64,000 bases of DNA from NCBI GenBank assembly GCA_001897375.1, contig MKSU01000001.1, forward strand, positions 119,822-183,821, read 5' to 3'. The DNA comes from Sphingomonas sp. 67-36. Lineage in GTDB: Bacteria; Pseudomonadota; Alphaproteobacteria; Sphingomonadales; Sphingomonadaceae. Made by a program: the position numbers and the translations under genes. The notes under the pieces were generated by a model. It was not told where the DNA came from and did no database searches. It saw nothing but the letters and a program-made list of their open reading frames with translations. This document shows positions 8,290 to 19,262 of this stretch, piece by piece; the first letter of the stretch is position 1, and each line of letters opens with the position of its first letter.

Positions 8290-9882
8290 ATGAGCTTCAA
8301 CTTCGGCGACATGATCGAGGCGGTCGAGCGGAAAGTCCCCGCCGATCGCGTGGCGCTGGCGCACGGCGACGAGGTGGTGGACTGGGGCGAGTTGCGCCGC
8401 CGCTCGAACAATCTCGCCCGCGCGCTGGTCCGGCGCGGGCTGCGACCCGGCGAGCGGGTGGCCTTCTACGCCTATAACAGCGCCGATTATCTCGTCGCGC
8501 TGATGGCGTGCTGGAAGGCGCGGGGGACGCACGTCAACGTCAACTATCGCTACGTCGCCGACGAACTGGCCTATATCCTCGCCGACAGCGACGCGACCGT
8601 GCTGTTCTACGACGCACGGTTGCGCGGCGCGGTGGCGGCGGTGGTCGATCGCTCGCCGCTGGTGCGGACTTATGTGGAATGGGGCGGGGAGGGCGATACG
8701 CCGGCCTTCGCCGAAAGCTATGACGCGCTGATCGCGGGCGACGGCGCGCCGCTGGATATCGCGCGCGACCCGCAGGACCGTTTCTTCATCTACACCGGCG
8801 GCACCACCGGGATGCCGAAGGGCGTGGTGTGGGCGCACGCCGATCTCAACGCGATCGGGCTGGCGATCGCCGCGTCGCAGGGATTGCCGGTGCCTCAGGA
8901 TGTCGAGCAGGCCGCCGATTTCGCCGCCGCCAATCCCGATTATCCGGTCACGCTGGTCGGGCCGCCGATCATGCACGGCACCGGGCTGCTTTCGGCCTAT
9001 GCCGCGCTGCTCGCCGGCGGGACGGCGGTGACCCTGCCGAGCCGGAGCTTCGATGCGGAGGAAGCGCTCGACGCTATCGAGCGTTGGCGGGCGAACCGGC
9101 TCGTCGTGGTGGGCGACGCCTTCGCCCGCCCGATCCTCGACGCGCTCGATGCCGCGCCGGGGCGGTGGGACGTATCCTCGATGCGGCTGATCGTCTCGTC
9201 CGGCGTGATGTGGACGCAGGCGGTGAAGGACGGGCTGCTGCGTCACATGCCTGACGCGGTGTGCCAGGACAATTTCAGCTCGTCGGAGGCGATCGGCATG
9301 GGCGTGGCGCTCACCACGCGCGAGGGCACGGTGGAGACGGCGAAGTTCATGGTCGGCCCGCGCTGTCGGGTGCTCGACGAGCATGACCGCGACGTGGCGC
9401 CGGGATCGGGCGCGCGCGGCGTGGTCGCGCTGGCGCCGCCCAACCCGCTGGAATATCACAAGGACCCGGCCAAGAGCGCGCGCACCTTCCGCACGATCGA
9501 CGGCGTGCGCTATTCGATCCCCGGCGATTTCGCGGAGGTGGCGGCGGACGGCACGCTGATCCTGCTCGGGCGCGGCTCGGCCTGCATCAACTCGGCCGGC
9601 GAGAAGATCTTCCCGGAGGAGGTGGAGGAGGCGCTGAAACTCTGCCCGGCGGTGAAGGACGCCCTGGTGTTCGGGATGCCGGACCCGAAATGGGGGCAGG
9701 CGGTCGCGGCGGTGGTGGAAGTCGCGCCGGGATATGACGAGGGCGCGGCGCGAGACGACCTGCGCGCGCGGCTGGCCGGATACAAGCAGCCCAAGCTGCT
9801 GGTCGCGACGGCGGAATCGCTCCGCGCGCCGAACGGCAAGGCGGATTACGGCAAGGCGCGGAAGCTGGCCGGGGTGGCCTGA
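8290..9882 (+). CDS. AMP-forming acyl-CoA synthetase (second ligase)
   Basis: 530 aa, ANL superfamily, clearly different from the upstream ligase. It has the phosphate-binding motif YTGGTTGMPKGVVW, the hinge region LLGRGSACINSAGEKIFPEE and a C-terminal catalytic lysine in NGKADYGKARK. The insert around residues 195-225 is typical of long-chain or bulky-acid ligases. Start ATG with GGGAGC 6 nt upstream. Tandem ligases of different specificity beside a thiolase and alcohol/enone oxidoreductases suggest one catabolic island. Confidence 0.9.
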   Translation: MSFNFGDMIEAVERKVPADRVALAHGDEVVDWGELRRRSNNLARALVRRGLRPGERVAFYAYNSADYLVALMACWKARGTHVNVNYRYVADELAYILADSDATVLFYDARLRGAVAAVVDRSPLVRTYVEWGGEGDTPAFAESYDALIAGDGAPLDIARDPQDRFFIYTGGTTGMPKGVVWAHADLNAIGLAIAASQGLPVPQDVEQAADFAAANPDYPVTLVGPPIMHGTGLLSAYAALLAGGTAVTLPSRSFDAEEALDAIERWRANRLVVVGDAFARPILDALDAAPGRWDVSSMRLIVSSGVMWTQAVKDGLLRHMPDAVCQDNFSSSEAIGMGVALTTREGTVETAKFMVGPRCRVLDEHDRDVAPGSGARGVVALAPPNPLEYHKDPAKSARTFRTIDGVRYSIPGDFAEVAADGTLILLGRGSACINSAGEKIFPEEVEEALKLCPAVKDALVFGMPDPKWGQAVAAVVEVAPGYDEGAARDDLRARLAGYKQPKLLVATAESLRAPNGKADYGKARKLAGVA

Positions 9883-9895
9883 CGCCGGGGACCGC

Positions 9896-11179
9896 TCACC
9901 CGTCGCTGGCGCGCTCGATATCCGCGCCGACCGCGCTCAGCTTCTCCTCCAGTCGCTCGTATCCGCGATCGAGGTGATAGACGCGGCTCACCGCCGTCTC
10001 GCCCTCCGCCGCAAGGCCGGCGAGGATCAGGCTCATCGAGGCGCGCAGGTCGGTCGCCATCACCGGCGCGCCGACGAGGCGATCGACCCCCCGCACCACC
10101 GCCGTGCGCCCGCGCACCTGGATGTCCGCGCCCATCCGCGCCAGCTCCGGGACGTGCATGTAGCGGTTCTCGAAGATCGTCTCGGTCAGCACGCTCGCGC
10201 CCTCCGCCTTGCACAGCATCGCCATGAACTGCGCCTGCATGTCGGTGGCGAAGCCGGGGAAGGGCGCAGTGGAGAGCGTCAGCGGCTGAAGCGGCCCGCT
10301 GGCGGAGACGCGCACCGAGCGCTTGCCCTCCACCACCGTCACCCCCGCCTCGCGCAGCGCGTCGAGCGTCGCGCCCATGTCGTTCGGATCGACGTTGGTC
10401 AGTTCGATATCGCCGCCGGTGATCGCGGCGGCGCAGGCATAGCTGCCGGCCTCGATCCGGTCGGGCATCACGGCATAGGTCGCGCCGTGCAGCCGCTCGA
10501 CGCCCTCGATCTCCAGCGTCTCGCTGCCGATCCCCTCGATCTGCGCGCCCATCGCGACGAGGCAGCGGCACAGGTCCACGATCTCGGGCTCGCGCGCGGC
10601 ATTCTCGATCCGGCTCGATCCCTTCGCGGTGACGGCGGCCATCACGACATTCTCGGTCGCGCCGACCGAGACGATCGGGAAGGAATAGCGCCCGCCCGAG
10701 AGCCGCCCGCCCGGTGCGCGCGCGGTGACATAGCCGGCCGACATCTCCAGCTCCGCGCCGATCGCCTCCAGCGCCTTCAAATGCAGGTCGATCGGGCGGT
10801 TGCCGATCGCGCAGCCGCCGGGCAGCGACACCCGCGCCTCGCCCGCCCGCGCCAGGATCGGGCCGAGCACGAGGATCGAGGCGCGCATCTTGCGCACGAT
10901 ATCGTAGGGCGCCTCGGTCGAGGTGAGCTTGCCGGCGCGGATCGTCATCACGCGGCCGAAATCCTCGGGGCGCGAGCCTTCGATCGCGGTCGACGCGCCG
11001 AGCTGGTTGAGCAGGTGGCCGAAGCTGTCGACGTCGGCGAGGCGCGGCAGGTTGCGCAGCGTCAGCGGCTCGTCGGTGAGCAGCGCGCAGGGCAGCAAGG
11101 TCAGCGCGGCATTCTTCGCGCCGGAGATCGGAAGGGTGCCGGAAAGGCGGTTGCCGCCACGGATGAGGATACGGTCCAT
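9896..11179 (-). CDS. murA: UDP-N-acetylglucosamine 1-carboxyvinyltransferase
   Basis: 427 aa, the usual MurA length. It catalyses the first committed step of peptidoglycan synthesis, transferring enolpyruvate from PEP to UDP-GlcNAc in the cytoplasm. The catalytic cysteine is in [15 protein letters not shown], equivalent to E. coli Cys115, so the enzyme should be fosfomycin-sensitive. The N-terminus carries the substrate-binding KNAA ([11 protein letters not shown]). It converges on the acyl-CoA ligase with a 13-nt gap. Only its 3' neighbour belongs to the catabolic island. Confidence 0.97.
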   Translation of the reverse strand: MDRILIRGGNRLSGTLPISGAKNAALTLLPCALLTDEPLTLRNLPRLADVDSFGHLLNQLGASTAIEGSRPEDFGRVMTIRAGKLTSTEAPYDIVRKMRASILVLGPILARAGEARVSLPGGCAIGNRPIDLHLKALEAIGAELEMSAGYVTARAPGGRLSGGRYSFPIVSVGATENVVMAAVTAKGSSRIENAAREPEIVDLCRCLVAMGAQIEGIGSETLEIEGVERLHGATYAVMPDRIEAGSYACAAAITGGDIELTNVDPNDMGATLDALREAGVTVVEGKRSVRVSASGPLQPLTLSTAPFPGFATDMQAQFMAMLCKAEGASVLTETIFENRYMHVPELARMGADIQVRGRTAVVRGVDRLVGAPVMATDLRASMSLILAGLAAEGETAVSRVYHLDRGYERLEEKLSAVGADIERASDG

Positions 11180-11252
11180 TCGCCCGCGTCTATCGGAGCG
11201 GCGGCGCGGCGCAAAGGGGTGAGAAGAGAATGAACCGCGCTCCCCGCTCCGC

Positions 11253-11279
11253 TTCCGTTCGCCCTTAGCCCGAGCGGAA
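11253..11279. other. intergenic hairpin between clpS and murA
   Basis: TTCCGTTCG and CGAGCGGAA form a 9-bp stem (one G-U pair) around a 9-nt loop, just after the clpS stop. It lacks a T-run on either strand, so it may be a weak terminator or processing hairpin. Nothing else stands out in this gap. Confidence 0.35.
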
Positions 11280-11287
11280 AAGGGAGA

Positions 11288-11617
11288 TCACGCCTTCTCC
11301 AGCGTGCACTGCAGCGGGTGCTGGTTCTGGCGGGCGAAGTCGATCACCTGGCCGACCTTCGTTTCCGCCACCTCATAGCTGAACACGCCGCACACCCCGA
11401 CGCCCTTCTGGTGGACGTGGAGCATCACCCGCGTCGCTTCCTCCACGTTCATGCGGAAGAAGCGCTGGAGGCACAGCACGACGAATTCCATCGGCGTGTA
11501 ATCGTCGTTGAGCATCAGCACGCGATAGGGCGTCGGCTGTTTGGTGCGGGTCCGCGTGCGGGTGGCGACGCCGATGCCTGTGCCGCCGCCGGAATCGTCG
11601 TCGCGACGCTCGGCCAT
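11288..11617 (-). CDS. clpS: ATP-dependent Clp protease adaptor ClpS
   Basis: About 109 aa. ClpS binds the N-domain of ClpA and delivers N-end-rule substrates to ClpAP. The conserved core is obvious: [18 protein letters not shown], the helix [17 protein letters not shown], and [19 protein letters not shown]. The preceding ~25 residues are a disordered Thr/Arg-rich tail. The start at 11617 (MAERRDDD) gives family-typical length; an upstream in-frame ATG at 11653 would add 12 residues, and neither has a strong Shine-Dalgarno. Confidence 0.93.
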   Translation of the reverse strand: MAERRDDDSGGGTGIGVATRTRTRTKQPTPYRVLMLNDDYTPMEFVVLCLQRFFRMNVEEATRVMLHVHQKGVGVCGVFSYEVAETKVGQVIDFARQNQHPLQCTLEKA

Positions 11618-11718
11618 CAGGATCGGCGCGGGGAGGTGATTCTGGCGCTGCATGGTTCGCGCTAAAATATGGCAACGATGCTGCCGAGGGCAAGAGGCGC
11701 GCGCCGGGCGCCGCGCAT

Positions 11719-11756
11719 GAAAAAGGGACGACCGCGTGGCCCGCGGGTCGTCCCTT
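11719..11756 (-). terminator. rho-independent terminator after the phasin gene
   Basis: An 11-bp perfect stem (AAGGGACGACC/GGTCGTCCCTT) with an 11-nt loop. On the minus strand it is followed by CTTTTTC. It sits 38 nt past the phasin stop and before clpS. Confidence 0.85.
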
Positions 11757-11793
11757 CATCATGCCTGGCGCGGGCCACCGCCCGGGCCGGCGA

Positions 11794-12543
11794 TCAGGCG
11801 GCCGCCTTGACCTTCTCCGCGGCGAGCGCGAAGCGGTTCGACAGCGGCTGGGCGATCTCGCCCGCCAGCTTCAGCGCGGCTTCGGTCGAGCGCGAGGTCT
11901 CGGCGACGAAGGCGTCGAACGAGGAGCGGACATAATCGCTCTGGAGCTTGAACAGCTCGGTCGGCGACTTGACGGCGGACATCGCCTTGAACGCCTCGTT
12001 GGCCTTCTCGTAGCTCGCCTTCGCATAAGCGGCGGCGTCCTGGCCGAACTTCTCGGCGCCCTTGGCGGCGATCTTCGACGATTCGACGAGCGCCTCGATA
12101 TTGCCCTTGTGGAAAGCGTTGGCGTCCTCGAACGCCTTCACGCCCTTCTCGAGCGCGCCCTTCGCGCGCTGGTTGGCGTCGGCGAAATACGCCTGGGTCT
12201 TGTCGGTCACGGTCTTGAACGTCTCGGCCATCTTGGGTTCCTTTGCAGCGTTGGTCACCGGCTTGGTGGCCGGGCGTTTGGGCGAGGCTACGGCCTTCGC
12301 CCGAATTGCCGGCTTCTTGGCGACCGGCTTGACGACCGTGCGGCGAGCCGCCGGCGTCTGTTCCTTGATGATGACGGGAGCGGCGGGGGCGACGGGCGCA
12401 GCCGCCTGCTTCGCCGGAGCCGGCTGGGCCGGGCTTGCCGCGACCGGCGCGGGCTTGGCCGCTACCGCGGCGGGGGCCGGCTTGGCGACGGGCGCGACTT
12501 GCGCGGTCGGCTTCGGTTCAGGCTTGGCGGCAGTATCGGTCAT
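11794..12543 (-). CDS. phasin with a long Ala/Pro/Lys-rich N-terminal extension
   Basis: 249 aa. The C-terminal ~145 residues (from MAETFKTVTDKTQAYFADAN) are a helical phasin domain that coats polyhydroxyalkanoate granules. Residues 1-104 are low-complexity A/P/K (KPAPAAVAAKPAP, ARRTVVKPVAKKP), reminiscent of histone-H1-like tails. Methionine 105 (ATG at 12231) is preceded by AAAGGA at good spacing, so a short phasin could also be made from an internal start. The full-length start is taken at 12543 (MTDTAAKPEP). It lies next to PHA synthase on the same strand, and a strong terminator follows. Confidence 0.88.
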   Translation of the reverse strand: MTDTAAKPEPKPTAQVAPVAKPAPAAVAAKPAPVAASPAQPAPAKQAAAPVAPAAPVIIKEQTPAARRTVVKPVAKKPAIRAKAVASPKRPATKPVTNAAKEPKMAETFKTVTDKTQAYFADANQRAKGALEKGVKAFEDANAFHKGNIEALVESSKIAAKGAEKFGQDAAAYAKASYEKANEAFKAMSAVKSPTELFKLQSDYVRSSFDAFVAETSRSTEAALKLAGEIAQPLSNRFALAAEKVKAAA

Positions 12544-12661
12544 CCGCACGACTCCATCTTGCTGCGATGCAACATAATGAAGCCGCACCGGCTTGGCAAG
12601 GGATTTTTGTGCGGCGCAACAAAATGTCGAGTCGCATCATGCCGTCATTGATAAGCCGCGA

Positions 12662-14407
12662 TTATTTCGATTTGACGTAGGTGCCCGGCGCGTCCTCGAT
12701 CGCCTTGAGTTTGCCCCTTCCGGGAATGCGCGCGCCTTGCGCCGCAACCTCCTTCGCGTCGATCGAGCGCAGCCATGCGTCCCAGTCGGGCCACCAGCTT
12801 CCCTTGGTCTCGGTCGCGCCGGCGACGAAGTCGTCGAGCGATTTCACCGGCGCCGGGTTGGTCCAATATTGGTATTTATGCTGCGCCGGCGGGTTGACGA
12901 CGCCCGCGATATGGCCGGAGCCGGCGAGGAGGAACTTGACCGGGCCGGCGAGGATCTGCGTCAGCTTCCACACGCTCTCCACCGGGGCGATATGATCCTC
13001 GCGCCCGGCCTGCACATAGGCCGGCGTCCTGATCTTGCCGAGGTCGAGCGGCGTGCCGTCCACCGACAGCGCCCCGGGCTGCACCAGCAGGTTGTCGCGA
13101 TAGAGGTCGGTCAGATAGCTCAGATGCCATTTCGCCGGCAGGTTGGTGGTGTCGCCGTTCCAGTGCAGCAGGTCGAACGGCGCATAATCGTTGCCGAGCA
13201 GATAATTGTTGGTGACGTAGTTCCAGATCAGGTCGCGCCCGCGCAGCAGGTTGAAGGTCGCCGCCATATAGCGCCCGTCGAGGAAGCCCTGCGGCGAAAG
13301 CGCGCGGATCAGCGCGAACTGCTCGTCGTCGATGAAGTTGAGCAGGTCGCCCGCGCGGGAGAAATCCACCTGCGCGGTGAAGAAGGTGGCGCTCGCCACC
13401 TTGTCCGCGTCGCCGCGCGCGGCGAGCAGCGCCAGCGTGGCGGCAAGCGTGGTGCCGGCGACGCAATAGCCGATGGTGTGGACCGCCGGCACCTCCAGCG
13501 CGGTGCGCACCGTGTCGATCGCCTCGATCTGCGCGTTGACATAGTCGTCCCACGCGATGTCGGCCATCGTGGCGTCGGCCGACTTCCACGATACGACGAA
13601 CACGCTGATCCCCTGATCGACGCACCAGCGGATGAAGCTTTTCTCCGGCGTCAGGTCGAGGATGTAATAGCGGTTGATCCACGGCGGGAAGATCACCAGC
13701 GGAACGCCGAGCACCTTCTTCGTGGTCGGCGTGTACTGGATCAGCTCATAGAGGGGCGTGCGCTTCACCACCTTGCCGGGGGTGACGGCGAGGTTGCGGC
13801 CGACCTCGAACGCATCGCCGTCGGTATGGGTAAGCTGCCCGCGCGCCATGTCGGACAGCATGTGTTGCAGTCCCTTGAGCAGATTCTCGCCGCCGGTCTC
13901 GATCGTCTTCTCGATCACCTCCGGGTTGGTCAGCGCGAAATTGCTCGGGCTCATCGCGTCGATGAAGCCCTTGGCGGCGAAGCGGATCTGCTCCTTCTGC
14001 CCCGGCTCCAGCCCGTCGAGCGCCTCGACGTTCTTCAACAGATGGTCGGCGATCAGGAAATAACTGTCGCGAATCCACGCGAACAGCGGGTTGTCGCGCC
14101 ACGCCTCGGCCTTGAAGCGCTTGTCGCGCGCGTGGGCGGCGGATTCGGGCGCGGGCGCGCTGCTCTCCGCGCCGGGGTTGAGGAAACGCTGCCACAAGGT
14201 GAGGCTGTCGCGCCAGAAATCGTTCGCCCGCTCCAGCGTCGCGGGATCGTTGAGACCGGGGATCACCGGAATGCCCGGCAGCCCGGCCGCGCCCTCGCCG
14301 CCGCGCATCGCCGCCATCCCGTGTTCCAGCATCATCTGCTGCGCCCGCCCGAGCACCCAGGTCCAGCGTTGCAGGTCTGCGAGGCTGGGGGACTGGAATT
14401 CGGTCAT
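12662..14407 (-). CDS. phaC: class I poly(3-hydroxyalkanoate) synthase
   Basis: 581 aa. It polymerises hydroxyacyl-CoA into PHA on the granule surface. The N-terminal PhaC_N region (EFQSPSLADLQRWTWVLGRA) and the alpha/beta-hydrolase core are present. The lipase-like box is IGYCVAGTTLAA with nucleophile Cys~315. The catalytic His lies in AGSGHIAGVVNPP. The start at 14407 lies 6 nt after AGGAG; the adjacent ATG at 14410 is the alternative. The phasin gene follows 118 nt downstream, so storage-granule genes are grouped. It diverges from the aminotransferase gene. Confidence 0.95.
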   Translation of the reverse strand: MTEFQSPSLADLQRWTWVLGRAQQMMLEHGMAAMRGGEGAAGLPGIPVIPGLNDPATLERANDFWRDSLTLWQRFLNPGAESSAPAPESAAHARDKRFKAEAWRDNPLFAWIRDSYFLIADHLLKNVEALDGLEPGQKEQIRFAAKGFIDAMSPSNFALTNPEVIEKTIETGGENLLKGLQHMLSDMARGQLTHTDGDAFEVGRNLAVTPGKVVKRTPLYELIQYTPTTKKVLGVPLVIFPPWINRYYILDLTPEKSFIRWCVDQGISVFVVSWKSADATMADIAWDDYVNAQIEAIDTVRTALEVPAVHTIGYCVAGTTLAATLALLAARGDADKVASATFFTAQVDFSRAGDLLNFIDDEQFALIRALSPQGFLDGRYMAATFNLLRGRDLIWNYVTNNYLLGNDYAPFDLLHWNGDTTNLPAKWHLSYLTDLYRDNLLVQPGALSVDGTPLDLGKIRTPAYVQAGREDHIAPVESVWKLTQILAGPVKFLLAGSGHIAGVVNPPAQHKYQYWTNPAPVKSLDDFVAGATETKGSWWPDWDAWLRSIDAKEVAAQGARIPGRGKLKAIEDAPGTYVKSK

Positions 14408-14561
14408 CATCCTCTCCTTGGGCGCGCGTTGCGGCGGCGCCGCCCGCGCATAAGGTAGCAATGTTGCAGGGATGAGATAGCGGCTTTTTGCGCCCGTCCG
14501 CACGCGGCACCTGTCGCCGCCGCGCGGGACGCGATATGATGCGGCTGCGAAAGGAACAAAA

Positions 14562-15770
<1,209 letters not shown>

Positions 15771-15834
15771 AGGCGCGCGTCGCTGACGGCCGCGTTGCCG
15801 GCCGCCGGACTGATGGATAGGCGGGCGACCGGGC

Positions 15835-16617
15835 GTGCCGATCGTCTATAACCCCTTCTATTCGCTGGCCGGGGTGCTGGTCGGCCTGCTCGTCGGGCTG
15901 ACCGGCGTCGGCGGTGGATCGCTGATGACGCCGCTGCTGGTGCTCGTCTTCGGCTTCCATCCGGTGACGGCGGTCGGCACCGACCTGCTCTACGCCTCCG
16001 CCACCAAGACGGTCGGCACCGCCGTCCACGGCTGGCGCGGGACGGTCGACTGGCGCGTGGTCGGGCGGCTCGCGGCGGGCAGCGTGCCGACGACGGTCGC
16101 GATGCTGTTCGCGCTGAGCTACGCCACGCATCGCTCGGCCGACACCGGGCATCTCGTCGCGACGATCCTCGGCGCGGTGCTGCTGCTCACCGCCGGCGCG
16201 ATCCTGTTCCGCGAGCGGATCGTCTCGCGCCTCGCGCCGCGCTTCGGGCGGCTCAGCGACCGGCGGATCGGCTGGCTCACCGTGCTGCTCGGCGCGATCC
16301 TCGGCGCGCTCGTCTCGCTCACCTCGGTCGGCGCCGGGGCGCTGGGGATCACCGCGTTGCTGGTGCTCTATCCCCGGCTGGAGCTGAAGCGGCTGGTCGG
16401 CTCGGACATCGCCCATGCCGTGCCGCTGACGCTGATCGCCGGCCTCGGCCATATGACGCTCGGCGCGGTGGACTTCTCGCTGCTGGTGTCGCTGCTCGCC
16501 GGATCGGTGCCGGGGATCGTCATCGGCAGCCTCGTCGCGACCCGCGTGTCCGATCGCGTGCTGGTCCCGATCCTCGCGGTGACGCTGGCGGTGGTAGGCG
16601 TGAAGCTGGTGTTTTGA
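15835..16617 (+). CDS. TauE/SafE-family membrane transporter
   Basis: 260 aa, about 8 hydrophobic segments. The internal duplication typical of TauE/SafE is visible: GLTGVGGGSLMTPLLVL near the N-terminus and SLTSVGAGALGITALLVL in the middle. The family exports or imports sulfite, sulfonates or other organic anions across the inner membrane; the substrate is not determinable here. GTG start (MPIVYNPFYS); a purine-rich stretch precedes it but there is no strong Shine-Dalgarno. Confidence 0.85.
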   Translation: MPIVYNPFYSLAGVLVGLLVGLTGVGGGSLMTPLLVLVFGFHPVTAVGTDLLYASATKTVGTAVHGWRGTVDWRVVGRLAAGSVPTTVAMLFALSYATHRSADTGHLVATILGAVLLLTAGAILFRERIVSRLAPRFGRLSDRRIGWLTVLLGAILGALVSLTSVGAGALGITALLVLYPRLELKRLVGSDIAHAVPLTLIAGLGHMTLGAVDFSLLVSLLAGSVPGIVIGSLVATRVSDRVLVPILAVTLAVVGVKLVF

Positions 16618-16621
16618 GGGA

Positions 16622-17029
16622 ATGCTGAAACTCTCTTGCCTTTGCGGCCGGGTGCGCATCGAGGTGGCGAAAAAGCCGGACTTTATCAACGAATGCAATT
16701 GCGCGCTGTGCGGCAAGTCGGGCGCGCGCTGGTCCTATTTCCATCCCGCTGATATCGGCGTCACGGGAAAAACCAGGGGGTATCGCAGGGAGGACAAGGA
16801 CGATCCCGCCGCCGAAATCCATTTCTGCGAGCGTTGCGGTACGACAACGCATTTCACGCTGACGGAAAGCGCCATCGCCAGGTTCGGCAATGTCCAGATG
16901 GGCGTCAACATGCGGCTGGCGGACGAAGGGGATCTCGCCGGAATCGAGTTGCGATTCCCCGATGGACGGAATTGGTCGGGCGGCACCGACTTCGGCTATG
17001 TGCGGAAGGCTCACATCATCGGCCGATGA
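16622..17029 (+). CDS. GFA/CENP-V family zinc-binding protein
   Basis: 135 aa. Cysteine clusters CLCGRV, CNCALCGKSG and FCERCGTTTHF are the zinc-binding pattern of the glutathione-dependent formaldehyde-activating (GFA) family. Most members of unknown context are simply zinc proteins, and no formaldehyde dehydrogenase partner lies nearby. Start ATG follows 4 nt after the transporter stop, with TGAGGGA as ribosome-binding site, so it is probably co-transcribed with it. Confidence 0.85.
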   Translation: MLKLSCLCGRVRIEVAKKPDFINECNCALCGKSGARWSYFHPADIGVTGKTRGYRREDKDDPAAEIHFCERCGTTTHFTLTESAIARFGNVQMGVNMRLADEGDLAGIELRFPDGRNWSGGTDFGYVRKAHIIGR

Positions 17030-17084
17030 TGTGGCCGTCCGTCTCCGGTTGACCTCCGCGTTCCGCTCCCGCATCCCCGCCGCC

Positions 17085-17528
17085 ATGACTCGCCCCGGCT
17101 TCGCTTTCTCCACCCGCTTCAAGGTCCGCTATGCCGAGATCGACGGGCAGAAGGTGGTCTTCAACTCGCGCTATCTCGAATATGCCGATGTCGCCGTCAC
17201 CGAATATTGGGAATGGACCGGCATCGGGGAGGTGCTCGGGAAGCTCTGGCACGAGACGGAGTTCCACGTCCGCCGCGCGGCGGTGGATTATCTCCGCCCG
17301 CTCGTGCTGGGGGATACGATCGAGGCGTCGGTCAGGATCGAGCGGCTCGGCTCCTCCAGCATCACCAAGAGGTTCGAGCTGGCCAACCAGCGCGGCGAGC
17401 TTTGCACGGTGATCGACATGGTGAGCGTCCACGTCCACCTCCCAAGCGGGCGGCCGACGCCGATCGAGGGCGACGTGCGGCAGTTCCTCGAGGCGCTCGT
17501 CGCCGCGCAGCCGGATCGGGTGGCATAG
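17085..17528 (+). CDS. hotdog-fold acyl-CoA thioesterase
   Basis: 147 aa, 4HBT/YbgC-like single hotdog domain. The N-terminal strand-helix reads KVRYAEIDGQKVVFNSRYLE, followed by the FHVRRAAVDYLRPLVLGDTI region typical of acyl-CoA thioesterases. It would hydrolyse acyl-CoA to acid and CoA; the acyl group is unknown. The frame is open from further upstream, but the ATG at 17085 gives the family's normal N-terminus. It converges on the HerA-like gene with an 11-nt gap. Confidence 0.85.
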   Translation: MTRPGFAFSTRFKVRYAEIDGQKVVFNSRYLEYADVAVTEYWEWTGIGEVLGKLWHETEFHVRRAAVDYLRPLVLGDTIEASVRIERLGSSSITKRFELANQRGELCTVIDMVSVHVHLPSGRPTPIEGDVRQFLEALVAAQPDRVA

Positions 17529-17539
17529 GGCGGGCCGGC

Positions 17540-19153
17540 CTAGCGCCGGAACAATCCCCCCAGCACGCCGCGCACGACGCTGCCGATCAGGCCGCCGCCT
17601 GACGAGGAGCTCCGGCTCGACGTGCCGAACACCTGCTTGCCGATCTCGTTCGCCACCTGTCGCCCGATCGAGGAGCTTGCCGCGCGCGTGGCGGAGGTGA
17701 TCGCCTTGTTCCACGGCGAGTTGGCCGCCTCGCGATCGGCGGCGATGCGGGCGCGTTCGGCTTCCTTGGCGGCCTGCGCGTCGGCCTTGGCCTGAAGCGC
17801 GGCGGCCTTCTCCGCGTCATCCTGCGCGCGTGCGGCGGAGGCGGCGGCCGCCGCCTCGGCGGTCTTGGCGGCGAGCAGTTCCTGCGCGGATTCGCGATTG
17901 ACCAAAGTATCGTATTTCGCGCCGACCGCATCGGTCTGGATCAGCACGCCGCGCTCCACCGGCGTGATCGGGCCGACGCGGCTCTGCGGCGGGCGGATCA
18001 GCGTGCGCTCGACGGGGGACGGCGCGCCGTCCGGCAGGAGCAATGACACCAAAGCCTCGCCCACCTTCAGCTCGGTGATCGCGGTGGCGACATCCACGCC
18101 GGGATTGGCGCGGAAGGTCTGCGCCGCCGCCTTCACCGCCGCCTGATCGCGCGGGGTGAAGGCGCGCAGCGCGTGCTGCACGCGGTTGCCGAGCTGCCCC
18201 GCGATCGTGTCGGGCACATCGATCGGGTTCTGCGTGATGAAATAGACGCCGACGCCCTTGGAACGGATCAGCCGCACGACCTGTTCGATCTTCTCCAGCA
18301 GCGCCTTGGGCGCCTCGTCGAACAGCAGATGCGCCTCGTCGAAGAAGAAGCACAGCTTCGGCTTGTCCGGGTCGCCCACCTCGGGGAGATGCTCGAACAA
18401 TTCGCTCATCAGCCACAGCAGGAAGGTGGAATAGAGCTTGGGGCTCGCCATCAACTTGTCGGCGGCGAGGATGTTGACGATGCCGCGCCCCTTGTCGTCG
18501 GTGCGGATGAAATCGTCCATGTCGAGCGCCGGCTCGCCGAAGAAATGCTCCGCCCCCTGGCTGCGCAGCTGGAGCAACTGACGCTGGATCGCGCCGACCG
18601 ATTGCTTGGAGACGTTGCCGTAGGTGGTGGTCAGCTCGTCCGCGCGATCGGCGCAATTGGCGAGCATGGATTGCAGGTCGTCGAGGTCGAGCAGCAGCAG
18701 CCCCTCCTTGTCCGCGACGTGGAAGGCGATGGTCAGCACGCCCTCCTGCACCTCGTTGAGGTCCATCAGGCGCGCGAGCAGCAGCGGGCCCATCTCGCTG
18801 ACGGTGGTGCGGATCGGGTGTCCCTGCTCGCCGTAGAGATCCCAGAATTGCACCGGATTGTCGGCATAATGCCAGTCGGCGAGGCCGATGTCGGCGGCGC
18901 GCTGGGCGAAGGCCTCATGTGTCTTGGCCTGCGGCGATCCGGCCATGGCGATGCCGGAAAGATCGCCCTTCACGTCCGCGACGAAGCACGGGACGCCCTG
19001 CCCCGACAGCCCCTCGATGATGCCCTGGATCGTCACCGTCTTGCCGGTGCCGGTCGCCCCGGCGATCAGCCCGTGGCGGTTGGCGCGCTTGAGCTGTAGC
19101 ACCTGCGGATTGGCCCCGCCCGCGCCCGCGCCGATGAAGATGCCGTCGGTCAT
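17540..19153 (-). CDS. HerA-like ATPase (DUF853/YjgR type)
   Basis: 537 aa. Walker A is [12 protein letters not shown] at residues ~32-43, followed by [16 protein letters not shown]. Walker B-like acidic residues lie in [17 protein letters not shown]. The C-terminal ~110 residues are an Ala/Lys/Glu-rich probable coiled coil ending in a Gly/Ser/Arg-rich tail. YjgR-type proteins are HerA/FtsK-related ATPases of unclear function. Start at 19153 with GGGAGC upstream. It is transcribed in the same direction as degP but is separated by a strong terminator. Confidence 0.88.
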   Translation of the reverse strand: MTDGIFIGAGAGGANPQVLQLKRANRHGLIAGATGTGKTVTIQGIIEGLSGQGVPCFVADVKGDLSGIAMAGSPQAKTHEAFAQRAADIGLADWHYADNPVQFWDLYGEQGHPIRTTVSEMGPLLLARLMDLNEVQEGVLTIAFHVADKEGLLLLDLDDLQSMLANCADRADELTTTYGNVSKQSVGAIQRQLLQLRSQGAEHFFGEPALDMDDFIRTDDKGRGIVNILAADKLMASPKLYSTFLLWLMSELFEHLPEVGDPDKPKLCFFFDEAHLLFDEAPKALLEKIEQVVRLIRSKGVGVYFITQNPIDVPDTIAGQLGNRVQHALRAFTPRDQAAVKAAAQTFRANPGVDVATAITELKVGEALVSLLLPDGAPSPVERTLIRPPQSRVGPITPVERGVLIQTDAVGAKYDTLVNRESAQELLAAKTAEAAAAASAARAQDDAEKAAALQAKADAQAAKEAERARIAADREAANSPWNKAITSATRAASSSIGRQVANEIGKQVFGTSSRSSSSGGGLIGSVVRGVLGGLFRR

Positions 19154-19205
19154 GTCTGCTCCCGGAATTGCCGTGGAAGGAACCTAACCGCCATCCCGCG
19201 ACACG

Positions 19206-19241
19206 AAAAGGGCGTCGCGCGAGCAGACCCGCGCGACGCCC
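19206..19241 (-). terminator. rho-independent terminator after degP
   Basis: A perfect 12-bp stem (GGGCGTCGCGCG/CGCGCGACGCCC) with an 8-nt loop. On the minus strand it is followed by TTTTCG. It lies 21 nt beyond the degP stop. Confidence 0.85.
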
Positions 19242-19262
19242 CATCTTCGGTTGCGACCCGAA

